From the NCBI RefSeq assembly GCF_001509405.1, contig NZ_CP011502.1, positions 3,286,001-3,350,000 on the forward strand: a stretch of 64,000 nt of DNA, in the 5' to 3' direction. This document shows, in pieces, positions 26,318 to 34,293 of this stretch. The notes beneath the pieces are model-generated. The model was not told the origin of the DNA. It saw only the letters and a list, made by a program, of their open reading frames with translations, and did not search any database. The first letter of the stretch is position 1. Each line of letters opens with the position of its first letter. The stretch is from Aeromicrobium erythreum. Lineage in GTDB: Bacteria > Actinomycetota > Actinomycetes > Propionibacteriales > Nocardioidaceae. Both the position numbers and the translations under genes were made by a program.

Positions 26318-27016
26318 TCAGCCGTCCGACCCCACAGCGAGGAGACGGCTCAGCCACTTCGTGAGCAGCGCCGTCTCCTCCCCTCCGAGGAGGTCACGCT
26401 GCGTCACGGCGTGCTCGAGGACGCGACGCACGTCGGCCTGGAGGGACGGCGACGAGCTCGCGGAGCCGGTGATGGCGGCGATCACTCCCTCGCGCACGGC
26501 TATCGAGAGATCTCGGTCCTCGGTCGCGAGGACGATCTGGCGGAGGGTGACGCCGATGTTCGTGACGAGCACGTGCGCTGCCGCCTGCTCCGGGGTCGTG
26601 CAGAGTCGTCCCTGCTCGTGCGCCTTCCTCGTCAGCTCGCGCAGCAGCTCGCTCGGCCGGGCCTGCGCCGACGGCGAGTAGCCGGGGCGGACCTTCCCGT
26701 ACATGAGCGTGTAGAACCCGGGGTTCCTCAGGCCGAACGCGACGTGGGCGTCCCACCCGTCGCGGATGTCCTGGATCGGGTCTCCCGTGCTCTCGCCGGC
26801 CGACTTCTCGGCGAGGTAGAGGTCGAACCCACGCTCGACGACGGCGTCGGTCAGGCCCTGCTTGTTGCCGAAGAAGTGGTAGAGCGTCGGCATCTGCACG
26901 CCGGCCGCAGCGCACACCGCCCTGAGCGAGACCTCCTCGCCGGGTGCGCTCGCGATCATCTCGGCGGCCGCGTCGAGAAGACGAGTCCGTGTATCGGCTC
27001 GCACTTCTTCTGTCAT
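26318..27016 (-). CDS. TetR-family transcriptional regulator
   Basis: 232 residues. The N-terminal helix-turn-helix (about 28-56) has the classic VSLRAVCAAAGVQMPTLYHF pattern, followed by a helical ligand-binding domain. It is divergent from the SDR gene; a perfect palindrome (27033-27047) lies between them. Its own -10 (TACTGT, 27023-27028 on the minus strand) ends 6 nt before its ATG. It probably represses both itself and the SDR/NTF2 pair until a small molecule binds. Confidence 0.92.
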   Translation of the reverse strand: MTEEVRADTRTRLLDAAAEMIASAPGEEVSLRAVCAAAGVQMPTLYHFFGNKQGLTDAVVERGFDLYLAEKSAGESTGDPIQDIRDGWDAHVAFGLRNPGFYTLMYGKVRPGYSPSAQARPSELLRELTRKAHEQGRLCTTPEQAAAHVLVTNIGVTLRQIVLATEDRDLSIAVREGVIAAITGSASSSPSLQADVRRVLEHAVTQRDLLGGEETALLTKWLSRLLAVGSDG

Positions 27017-27022
27017 GTCGCT

Positions 27023-27028
27023 ACAGTA
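27023..27028 (-). promoter_or_regulatory. -10 element TACTGT of the tetR gene
   Basis: Read on the minus strand, it ends 6 nt before the ATG at 27016. The palindromic operator lies in the -35 region. Confidence 0.4.
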
Positions 27029-27032
27029 CTCG

Positions 27033-27047
27033 TGTATCGCTGATACA
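27033..27047. promoter_or_regulatory. TetR operator candidate
   Basis: TGTATC-GCT-GATACA is a perfect inverted repeat with a 3-nt centre, in the 64-bp gap between tetR and the SDR gene. It is well placed to block both promoters. Confidence 0.65.
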
Positions 27048-27080
27048 TGTTCCTATTCACTCGACATAGAAGGAGTGACC

Positions 27081-27836
27081 ATGTCCACGCACACGCTGGA
27101 GGGCAAGACCGTCCTCGTCGCCGGAGGTGCCAAGAACCTCGGAGGACTCATCAGCCGTCAGGCCGCGGAGGCGGGCGCGAACGTCGCCCTGCACTACAAC
27201 TCCGCGTCCACGCGCGCCGACGCCGAGGAGACGCTCGCCGCGGTCGAGGCCGCGGGCGGCAAGGGCGTGATCCTCACCGGAGACCTCACCGTCCCCGACA
27301 ACGTCGCGAGGCTGTTCGCCGACGCCGAGTCGGCGCTCGGGCGCGTCGACGTCGCGGTGAACACCGTCGGCAAGGTGCTGCGCAAGCCCATCGCGGACAC
27401 GACCGAGGCCGAGTACGACGCGATGTTCGACATCAACAGCAAGGCGGCGTACTTCTTCATCAAGGAGGCCGGACGGCACGTCGCCGACGGCGGCAAGGTC
27501 ATCACGATCGTCACGTCGCTCCTCGGCGCCTTCACCGACGGCTACTCGACGTACGCCGGCGGCAAGTCGCCGGTCGAGCACTTCACGCGCGCCGCGGCGA
27601 AGGAGTTCGCCGAGCGAGGGATCTCCGTCACCGCCATCGCGCCGGGCCCGATGGACACCCCGTTCTTCTACGGCCAGGAGACGCCCGAGCGCGTCGAGTT
27701 CCACCGGTCGCAGGCGATGGGCGGCCAGCTGACGCAGATCGAGGACATCTCCCCGATCGTCCGCTTCCTCGCGACCGAGGGCTGGTGGATCACCGGCCAG
27801 ACCATCTTCGCCAACGGCGGATACACGACCCGCTGA
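27081..27836 (+). CDS. Short-chain dehydrogenase/reductase
   Basis: 251 residues from ATG 27081, behind an AAGGAG ribosome site. The Rossmann glycine motif is GGAKNLGG. A catalytic Ser lies in TSLLGAF and the YxxxK pair in STYAGGKS. The variant glycine motif and the NVALHYNS segment suggest NADP preference. It is divergent from tetR and followed after 17 bp by an NTF2-like gene; the pair looks like a small inducible detoxification or redox unit. Confidence 0.92.
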   Translation: MSTHTLEGKTVLVAGGAKNLGGLISRQAAEAGANVALHYNSASTRADAEETLAAVEAAGGKGVILTGDLTVPDNVARLFADAESALGRVDVAVNTVGKVLRKPIADTTEAEYDAMFDINSKAAYFFIKEAGRHVADGGKVITIVTSLLGAFTDGYSTYAGGKSPVEHFTRAAAKEFAERGISVTAIAPGPMDTPFFYGQETPERVEFHRSQAMGGQLTQIEDISPIVRFLATEGWWITGQTIFANGGYTTR

Positions 27837-27853
27837 CCCTGAGGAGACCCCCC

Positions 27854-28168
27854 ATGACCGCACCGCACCTGCCCCAGCCCGTGGCCTCCTTCGTGGAGAC
27901 CGTCAACCGCCACGACGACGAGGGCTTCCTCGACGCCTTAGCCGCCGGCGCCGTCGTCGACGACTGGGGTCGCACCTTCACCGGTCGCGACGAGATCAAG
28001 GCCTGGAGCGCTCGGGAGTTCATCGGCTCCCAGGGCATCCTGACCGTCGAGGAGGTCAGCATCCAGGACGACAGCCACGTCACGGTCGTGGGCGACTGGC
28101 GCTCGACCCACGCCAACGGTCGCTCCCGTTTCGCGTTCGAGGTGGCGGGCGACGGCTCACCCGCATGA
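27854..28168 (+). CDS. SnoaL/NTF2-like protein, apparent frameshift near the C-terminus
   Basis: 104 residues as read, from ATG 27854 with GAGGAG upstream. It begins PVASFVETVNRHDDEGFLDAL and contains a WGRTFTGRDEIKAW motif typical of the cone-shaped NTF2 fold. The final residues GDGSPA are atypical. Adding one base at the GACGG near 28150 gives GDRLTRMTIREG and a stop at 28185, which is the usual end of the family. A 1-base deletion or sequence error is therefore likely. It is co-transcribed with the SDR gene. Confidence 0.8.
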   Translation: MTAPHLPQPVASFVETVNRHDDEGFLDALAAGAVVDDWGRTFTGRDEIKAWSAREFIGSQGILTVEEVSIQDDSHVTVVGDWRSTHANGRSRFAFEVAGDGSPA

Positions 28169-28209
28169 CGATCCGCGAGGGCTGAGCGACGACGCGCCCT
28201 GGCGTCGGC

Positions 28210-28688
28210 TCAGAACAGCCAGTCGACGTCGACCAGGCCCGGCCACATCGCGACGTCGAGGGTGCCGTCGGCCAGCAGACGGGGCCGCCGGACGCTCCAC
28301 GCCGACTGCGACTCGCGCGCGCAGCCGGAGAACCCGTCCGCGTGCCTGCCCTGGCACCCACCCCCGTCCTCGACGCGACGGACGAACGTCCCGCAGTCGA
28401 GACCGGCGTCGGGCCAGCGTCGCGCCACCCCGGAGTCGCCGTCGTCGTCGTCCTCGAGGCCCACCAGCAGATACGCCGCGACCAGCGGCGGTGTGGCGCT
28501 GGTCGGCCTCGCGACGAGGAGCGCCATCGAGCAGCACCCGACCACCTCGGGGACCGCGGCCACGCAGCTGAGCACGAGCGAGATCGGGTGTCCCCGGGGT
28601 GCTACCGAGCAGCGACACGAGCACGAGCAGGCCCGCCCAGACGCCCAGACGCCCAGACGCCCAGACCGACCGTGTCGTCGAACGCCAC
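28210..28688 (-). pseudogene. Third paralogue of the membrane-protein family, frameshifted
   Basis: GTG 28688 follows CGGAG and opens VAFDDTVGLGVWASG. The frame continues LLVLVSLLGSTPG and must then shift by one base at the CCCCGGGG run near 28598 to reach HPISLVLSCVAAVPEVV. It ends in LLADGTLDVAMW and TGA 28210. The LDCGTFVRRVED and SQSAWSVRRPRL segments align with the Cys and Trp-Arg motifs of the paralogues at 24588 and 25446. The 5' part contains four 8-bp repeats. It is shorter than its paralogues (about 159 residues against about 265), so it is probably truncated as well. Confidence 0.6.
28635..28666. repeat. Four exact 8-bp tandem repeats (GCCCAGAC)
   Basis: GCCCAGAC occurs four times head to tail within the 5' coding part of the third membrane paralogue. 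The unit is not a multiple of three, so gain or loss of one copy changes the frame. Confidence 0.9.
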
Positions 28689-29009
28689 CTCCGATCGTGC
28701 GCCGACGCCCGGCCCGACGACGAGGCGCGGGCGATGAACCCGGCATCCGACGACGGACGTGTCTCGCCACGCTGCGGGACGCTGTCGACCCGCGGGGACC
28801 GGACGGCCTCGCGGGCTGATGGACGGGGCTGGATGCGCGTTCCGTCCGTGCGACCGCCGGACTCCTCTGCCACCGGCGCGCTCGGTCTCACGCCGAGTGC
28901 ATCGAGGACCCCGCGACCAGCTTAGGTCGGACACCCGCCTGGTCGCGCTCCAGGGACCGCGCCCTTCTCCACCGCCCCGCGGGCGAAGAAGGACCGCTAG
29001 GGTCGAGAC
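28689..29009. other. Non-coding gap before the ery cluster
   Basis: No convincing gene or RNA is visible. The last 12 nt carry the -10 of rfbA; the rest shows no clear repeat or hairpin. Confidence 0.6.
28998..29003 (+). promoter_or_regulatory. -10 element TAGGGT of the second rfbA
   Basis: It ends 6 nt before the ATG at 29010, so a leaderless transcript for rfbA-eryCI is likely. Confidence 0.45.
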
Positions 29010-29903
29010 ATGCGCGGAATCATCCTGGCCGGGGGCACAGGGTCTCGACTGCATCCCATCACACGCGGCATCAGCAAGCAGCTCGTGCCGGTCTACGACA
29101 AGCCGATGGTCTACTACCCGTTGTCCACCCTGATGCTCGCGGGCATCCGCGACATCCTCATCATCACGAGTCCGCACGAGGCAGAGCTGTTCGTGCGTCT
29201 CCTGGGCGACGGCAGCGCCTTCGGGGTCAACCTGAGCTACGCGGTGCAGCCGACACCCGACGGCCTCGCCCAAGCCTTCCTCATCGGCGAGTCGCACCTC
29301 GGCCAGGAGCCGGCGGCGCTGGTCCTGGGCGACAACATCTTCCACGGGACGGGCATGGGCTACCAGCTGCGCCGACACACCCAGACCGAGGTGGCGGCGA
29401 TCTTCGGCTACCGCACCTCCAACCCGCAGGCCTACGGGGTCGTCGAGATCGGAGAGGACGGCCGGGCGATCTCCCTGGAGGAGAAGCCGCAGCGGCCCCG
29501 CTCGCCCTATGCGGTGCCGGGTCTGTACTTCTACCCCGACGACGTGGTCGAGCACGCCAAGACTCTCGTGCCCTCCGCCCGAGGTGAGCTCGAGATCACT
29601 GACCTGAACCGCCTCTACCTCCAGGAGGGCCGCTTGCACGTGGAGGTCCTCCCCCGCGGCACCGCATGGTTCGACACCGGCACCTTCGACTCGCTCAACG
29701 ATGCCTCGAACTTCGTGCGCACCATCGAGGCGCGTCAAGGGACCCTCGTCGGCTCTCCCGAGGAGGTGGCCTGGCGCGTCGGCTTCCTCTCCGACGCTGA
29801 GCTGCTCGAGCGTGCCGAGCGGCACTCCTCGAGCACCTACGGACCCTACCTGCGCGCCCTGCTCGACGAGGGCGACGACGCCCACGATCCCTACCGCGTC
29901 TGA
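29010..29903 (+). CDS. rfbA: Glucose-1-phosphate thymidylyltransferase of the ery cluster
   Basis: 297 residues; makes dTDP-glucose, the common precursor of dTDP-mycarose and dTDP-desosamine. Motifs are [23 protein letters not shown] and [15 protein letters not shown]. It is clearly homologous to the copy at 3631 but has a longer C-terminus (DDAHDPYRV). It is followed after 8 bp by eryCI, so the two are co-transcribed. In S. erythraea the corresponding gene is not inside the ery cluster, so its presence here gives the cluster its own precursor supply. Confidence 0.93.
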   Translation: MRGIILAGGTGSRLHPITRGISKQLVPVYDKPMVYYPLSTLMLAGIRDILIITSPHEAELFVRLLGDGSAFGVNLSYAVQPTPDGLAQAFLIGESHLGQEPAALVLGDNIFHGTGMGYQLRRHTQTEVAAIFGYRTSNPQAYGVVEIGEDGRAISLEEKPQRPRSPYAVPGLYFYPDDVVEHAKTLVPSARGELEITDLNRLYLQEGRLHVEVLPRGTAWFDTGTFDSLNDASNFVRTIEARQGTLVGSPEEVAWRVGFLSDAELLERAERHSSSTYGPYLRALLDEGDDAHDPYRV

Positions 29904-29911
29904 GCAGGCCG

Positions 29912-31027
29912 ATGACCATCGACGTCCCGTTCCTCGACCTCGACGCGGCCTACGTGGAGCTTCGTCCCCAGATCGACGCCGCGGTGAGCGGGGTCCTCGC
30001 GTCCGGGCGCTACCTGCTCGGCGCCCAGACCGAGGCGTTCGAGGCGGAGTTCGCTGCGGCATGCTCTGCCGCGCACTGCGTCACGGTCGGCAGCGGCTGC
30101 GACGCGCTGGAGCTCAGTCTGACCGCACTGGGCGTCGGTCCTGGTGACGAGGTCGTCGTCCCCGCCCACACCTTCATCGCCACCTGGCTCGCCGTCTCCC
30201 GCTGCGGAGCCCGCCCCGTGCCCGTGGAGCCGTCACCCGACGGCTACCTCGTCGACGTCGAGGCGGTCGAGGCCGCCATCACGCCGCGGACGGCCGCCAT
30301 CCTCGTCGTGCACCTGTATGGCGAGGTCGCCGATCTCGCCGCGATCCGCCGGGTCGCCGACCGTCACGGTCTCGCTCTCGTCGAGGACGCGGCTCAGAGC
30401 ACGGGTGCCCGCGGACGAGACGGCGCCGTCGTCGGATCCGGGTCCACCGCGGCTGCCTTCAGCTTCTATCCGGGCAAGAACCTGGGCGCTCTCGGTGACG
30501 GCGGGGCCGTCGTCACCGCCGACGACGACCTGGCTCGACGGGTCCGCCTCCTGCGCAACTACGGGTCCGTGGCCAAGTACGTGCACGAGGTCCGAGGCAC
30601 GAACAGTCGCCTGGACGAGATCCAGGCGGCCGTCCTGCGCGCGAAGCTGCCGCTGCTGGACGCATGGAACGCTCGCCGCGCGACCATCGCCGCGCTCTAC
30701 CTCGACCGGCTCGAGGAGGCATCTGGTGTCCGCCTCCCCCCGCACGACCAGGGCCGGTCTGCCTGGCACCTCTTCGTCGTCCGCTGCCACGACCGGGAGA
30801 CGCTGCAGCGAGAGCTCACCCGTCACGGAGTCGAGACCCTCGTCCACTACCCGACCCCGGTGCACCTGAGCGCGGCCTACGCGGACCACGGACACCGAGC
30901 CGGTTCCCTCCCGCACGCCGAACGTCTGGCCCGGGAAGTGCTGAGCCTGCCCATGGGCCCGCACCTCCCGCTCCCGGCTGCCGAACGGGTGGCCGACCTG
31001 GTCGCCGTGCTCGCGGCGCGACCCTAG
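29912..31027 (+). CDS. eryCI: dTDP-3-keto-deoxyhexose 3-aminotransferase (desosamine pathway)
   Basis: 371 residues, a DegT/DnrJ/EryC1-type PLP aminotransferase; this is the founding family member. It closely matches S. erythraea EryCI: CVTVGSGCDALELSL, PGKNLGALGDGGAVVT with the PLP Lys at about 189, and LRNYGS.KYVHEVRGTN. It puts the 3-amino group on the 4,6-dideoxy sugar that becomes desosamine. It is co-transcribed with rfbA. It ends in a CTAG shared with the convergent eryBVII gene (stops overlap by 4 nt). Confidence 0.95.
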   Translation: MTIDVPFLDLDAAYVELRPQIDAAVSGVLASGRYLLGAQTEAFEAEFAAACSAAHCVTVGSGCDALELSLTALGVGPGDEVVVPAHTFIATWLAVSRCGARPVPVEPSPDGYLVDVEAVEAAITPRTAAILVVHLYGEVADLAAIRRVADRHGLALVEDAAQSTGARGRDGAVVGSGSTAAAFSFYPGKNLGALGDGGAVVTADDDLARRVRLLRNYGSVAKYVHEVRGTNSRLDEIQAAVLRAKLPLLDAWNARRATIAALYLDRLEEASGVRLPPHDQGRSAWHLFVVRCHDRETLQRELTRHGVETLVHYPTPVHLSAAYADHGHRAGSLPHAERLAREVLSLPMGPHLPLPAAERVADLVAVLAARP

Positions 31028-31617
31028 GGCTCGACGCCCTCTGCCACCATCCTCGGACCCGACCGTGGCAGCAGCCCTCCGGCGCGGGCCTGGGCGAAGG
31101 ACATCGCCACCTCGTCACGACCGGACAGCAGGGCCGGCACGTCAGCCGGCCACGGGAGGGCCAGCTCGGGGTCGAACGGGTCGATCGCCAGCTCGAGCTC
31201 CGCATCGTACGGCGTGCTCACGAGGTAGGACATGATCGTGCCGGGCTCGAGCGCCATGAAGGCGTGCGCGGTCCCGATCGGGAAGTACAGCGCGTTGCAT
31301 CGCCGTGGGTCGAGCTCCACAGCCTCCCAGGTGCCGAACGTCGGCGAGTCCGTGCGCACGTCGATCATGACGTCGAGCGCCCGACCGGCGGCGCAGTGGA
31401 CGTACTTCGACTGACCGGGCGACGCGGTGAAGTGCACACCGCGCAGGACCCCGCGGTCGGAGACGATGTGGTTCGTCTGCGCCACGGGGAACGGGTGCCC
31501 GACGGCCGCCACGAACGCCTCCTCCTGCAAGGGAGACGCGAAGACTCCTCGTGCGTCGTGGTGCACCGTCGGCGTGAACTCCCACCCTCCAGCGACGCGC
31601 AGCTGACGTGCCCGCAC
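31024..31617 (-). CDS. eryBVII: dTDP-4-keto-6-deoxyhexose 5-epimerase (mycarose pathway)
   Basis: 197 residues from GTG 31617, 2 nt after the eryCV stop. RmlC-like cupin with GGWEFTPTVHHDARGVF, RGVLRGVHF (catalytic His region), GRALDVMIDVR and IGTAHAFMAL. It epimerises C5 of the dTDP-keto sugar so that an L-sugar (mycarose) results. It closely resembles S. erythraea EryBVII in the opening WEFTP..H.D.RGVF. It is the last gene of the minus-strand eryK-eryBVI-eryCIV-eryCV run and converges with eryCI. Confidence 0.9.
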   Translation of the reverse strand: MRARQLRVAGGWEFTPTVHHDARGVFASPLQEEAFVAAVGHPFPVAQTNHIVSDRGVLRGVHFTASPGQSKYVHCAAGRALDVMIDVRTDSPTFGTWEAVELDPRRCNALYFPIGTAHAFMALEPGTIMSYLVSTPYDAELELAIDPFDPELALPWPADVPALLSGRDEVAMSFAQARAGGLLPRSGPRMVAEGVEP

Positions 31618-31619
31618 CG

Positions 31620-33047
31620 TCAGCTCGCCCTGACGAGCCCGCGGAAGCGTCCCCACCCATCGGCGACATCCTGGTCGAGCTGGTTCAACCGCGCCGTGAC
31701 CGACTGGTCGAAGCCGTCGAGGAAGTATTCGTCGCCGGGAGCCGGCTCCACCTCGCGCCCCGACTCGACGAACTCGCGCAGCACGTCGTGCAGGCTGTGA
31801 TCGGAAGTGACCCGCCCGGCGATGTAGCGGTGGGCTCCGTCGAGGTCGGGGAAGCCAGCCTCCCGGTACAGGTACACGTCGCCCAGCAGGTCGACCTGGA
31901 CGGCGACCTGCGGGTGCGCGGTGGGCCTCATGGTGTCCGGCCGGATCCGAAGCAGCTCCGCGTCGACCCCGCGATGCAGGCTCTCCAGCGCATAGCCGAG
32001 GTCGATCGTCATCCCCGGGGTGTGCCGCTCGGCGTACTCCATGAACGCGTCGAGACCGTGGAGGAGCTCGTCTCGCTCCTGCTCGTCGAGCCGGCCGTCG
32101 TCGCGACCGCTGTAGTCCTCGCGCACGGTGACGAAGTCGAGCGGACGGTCGGGGCTGGACTCGTTCAGCTCGGCGATGAAGTCGACGAGGTCGATCAGCC
32201 GCCCCGTGCGGCCGGGGAGGATGATGTGGTTGAAGCCGAGCCGCAGGTCGCTGCCCCGCTCTTGTCGCTGGTGCATGAACCGCTGCAGGTTGGCCTTGAC
32301 GCGGCTGAACGCACCCTTCTTCGTGGTGGTCTCCTCGTACTCCTCGTCGTTCAGGCCGTAGAGCGAGGTGCGCAGGGCCCCGAGGTCCCAGACCCCCGGC
32401 TGCCGCGACAGGGTCGCGTCGGTGAGCGCGAAGGAGTTCGTGTACATCGTCAGGTCGAGCCCGCGGTTCGCGGCGCGGGTGATCAGCTCGCCCAGACCCG
32501 GGTTGGTCAGCGGCTCGAGCCCGCCGGACATGTACATGGTCGTGCGACCGTCGTTCGGCACCTCGTCGATCACCGAGGCCAGGACCTCGTTGCCGGGGGT
32601 GAGGGAGTCCGCCGCGTACCGCGCCCCGGTCACACGCACGCAGAAGTGGCACCGGAACATGCACGTCGGGCCCGGGTACAGGCCGACGCTCACGGGGAAG
32701 GCGAAGCGTCGCTCGACGGCGGCGTCGAGCGCACCGGCCTCGTTGAGCGGCTTGATCGTGTTGCTCCAGTACTTGCCCGCCGGGCCGTGCTCCACGGCCA
32801 GCGCCAGCTCGGGCACGCGGTCGAACACCTCCAGCACGGCCGCGAACTCGTCGCGGTCCAGGCCGAGCCTCTGGCGCATCTGCTCCAGCGGGGTGAACGG
32901 GTGCGCCCCGTAGTGGGAGACGAGGGCGGCCAGGTGTGCCGCCTTCGCCTCGACCCCGTCCTCGCCCATCGAGCGGAGTCGCTCGGCGACGAGGTCGCGT
33001 GCCGTGTGGTGGTCGACGCCGGGTCGTGCCACGTCTAGAACCTTCAT
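31620..33047 (-). CDS. eryCV: Radical SAM deaminase for desosamine C4 deoxygenation (DesII type)
   Basis: 475 residues from ATG 33047, chosen because GGAG lies 6 nt upstream (an ATG at 33059 is in frame). The radical SAM motif is PTCMFRCHFCVR (CX3CX2C, Cys at about 129, 133 and 136), followed by SGGLEPLTNPGLG. It is strongly similar to S. erythraea EryCV, including RTSLYGLNDEEYE and MRPTAHPQVAVQVDLLGDVY. It removes the 4-amino group from dTDP-4-amino-4,6-dideoxyglucose, giving the 3-keto sugar used by EryCI. It acts directly after EryCIV, whose gene is just upstream. Confidence 0.95.
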   Translation of the reverse strand: MKVLDVARPGVDHHTARDLVAERLRSMGEDGVEAKAAHLAALVSHYGAHPFTPLEQMRQRLGLDRDEFAAVLEVFDRVPELALAVEHGPAGKYWSNTIKPLNEAGALDAAVERRFAFPVSVGLYPGPTCMFRCHFCVRVTGARYAADSLTPGNEVLASVIDEVPNDGRTTMYMSGGLEPLTNPGLGELITRAANRGLDLTMYTNSFALTDATLSRQPGVWDLGALRTSLYGLNDEEYEETTTKKGAFSRVKANLQRFMHQRQERGSDLRLGFNHIILPGRTGRLIDLVDFIAELNESSPDRPLDFVTVREDYSGRDDGRLDEQERDELLHGLDAFMEYAERHTPGMTIDLGYALESLHRGVDAELLRIRPDTMRPTAHPQVAVQVDLLGDVYLYREAGFPDLDGAHRYIAGRVTSDHSLHDVLREFVESGREVEPAPGDEYFLDGFDQSVTARLNQLDQDVADGWGRFRGLVRAS

Positions 33048-33087
33048 CGATGTCTCCATAGGTGTGGACGTGCCCCTGTCCGGGGCC

Positions 33088-34293
33088 CTAGCTCGGTGCG
33101 TTCCTCGCTGCGGTCAGCCGGCGCGCGACGTGCTCCCCGTCGGCGACGACCAGCCGCAGCACGTCGCAGATCCTGCGGATGTCCTCGGCCGAGACCCCCG
33201 GCCCGGTGGGCAGGGCGACGACCTGCGCCGCCAGCCACTCCGCGCTCTCGATGCGCTGGGGGGTCTCGGTCCGGTAGGGCTCCATGAGGTGGCACGGCGG
33301 CGAGAAGTACGGCTTCGCGACCACCTGCTCGGCAGCGAGCACCCTGATAATCTCGTCGCGGTCGATCCCGGTGTGCGCGGGATCCACCGAGACGATCACG
33401 TACTGGTAGTTGCTGCGCTCCTCAAGGTCGAGCTCGTGCAGCCGCAGGCCCTTCACGCCGCGCAGCTCCTCGGCGTACAGCTCGTGGTTGCGGCGGTTGT
33501 GCTCGCAGACCTCAGCGAACGCGTCGAGCGAGGTGAGGCCCATGGCGGCCGACGCCTCGCTCATCTTCGCGTTGGTGCCGACGTGCTCCACCCGTCCGCC
33601 CTGGCCGAGGCCGAAGTTGTGCATGCTCCGGGCCCGCGCGGCGAGCGCGGCGTCGTCGGTGACCAGGGCCCCGCCCTCGAAGGACGTGACCACCTTGGTC
33701 GCGTGGAAGCTGAAGACCTCGGCGTCGCCGAAGCTGCCCGCTGGCCGGTCGTCGCGCGTGCACCCCAGGGCGTGGGCGGCGTCGTAGAGCATGACCAGGC
33801 CGTGGTCGTGCGCGAGTCGGTCGAGCTCCTCGACCGGCGCGACCTGGCCCCACAGGTGGACGCCGACGACGGCCCCGGTGCGCTCGGTGATGCGCCGCTT
33901 CACGTCGTCGGGGTCGATCAGCCCCGTGACCGGGTCGACGTCACAGAAGACCGGCTCCAGACCGATCCAGCTAGCGGCGTGCGGCGTCGCCGCGAACGTC
34001 ATGGCCGGCATGATGACCTCGCCGCGGACCCCCGCCGCGTGCATCGCGAGCTGCAGGCCCACTGTGGCGTTGCTCGTGGCCACGCAGTGCCTGACCCCGG
34101 CGATCTCGGCGACGGCGGTCTCGAACTCGCTGACCAACGGGCCGCTGTTCGTGAGCCACTCGTTGTTCAGCACCCAGGCCATGCGCGACTCGAAGCGCTC
34201 ACGGTCCCCCATCGAAGGGCGACCGACGGTGACGGTGTTGAGGAAGGCTGCGGGCCCCCCGAAGACGGCGAGGTCGTCGATGGTGCGCTTCAC
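33088..34293 (-). CDS. eryCIV: dTDP-4-keto-6-deoxyglucose 4-aminotransferase (DesI type)
   Basis: 401 residues from GTG 34293, whose GTGA overlaps the eryBVI stop. It is a PLP-dependent DegT-family enzyme with CVATSNATVGLQL, MPAMTFAATPHAASW, and the PLP Lys at about 200 in VFSFHATKVVTSFEGGA. It closely matches S. erythraea EryCIV across its length. It transaminates C4 to give the substrate of EryCV. It is read in the order eryBVI, eryCIV, eryCV, eryBVII, the same internal order as in S. erythraea, where the block sits on the other side of eryA. Confidence 0.95.
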   Translation of the reverse strand: MKRTIDDLAVFGGPAAFLNTVTVGRPSMGDRERFESRMAWVLNNEWLTNSGPLVSEFETAVAEIAGVRHCVATSNATVGLQLAMHAAGVRGEVIMPAMTFAATPHAASWIGLEPVFCDVDPVTGLIDPDDVKRRITERTGAVVGVHLWGQVAPVEELDRLAHDHGLVMLYDAAHALGCTRDDRPAGSFGDAEVFSFHATKVVTSFEGGALVTDDAALAARARSMHNFGLGQGGRVEHVGTNAKMSEASAAMGLTSLDAFAEVCEHNRRNHELYAEELRGVKGLRLHELDLEERSNYQYVIVSVDPAHTGIDRDEIIRVLAAEQVVAKPYFSPPCHLMEPYRTETPQRIESAEWLAAQVVALPTGPGVSAEDIRRICDVLRLVVADGEHVARRLTAARNAPS

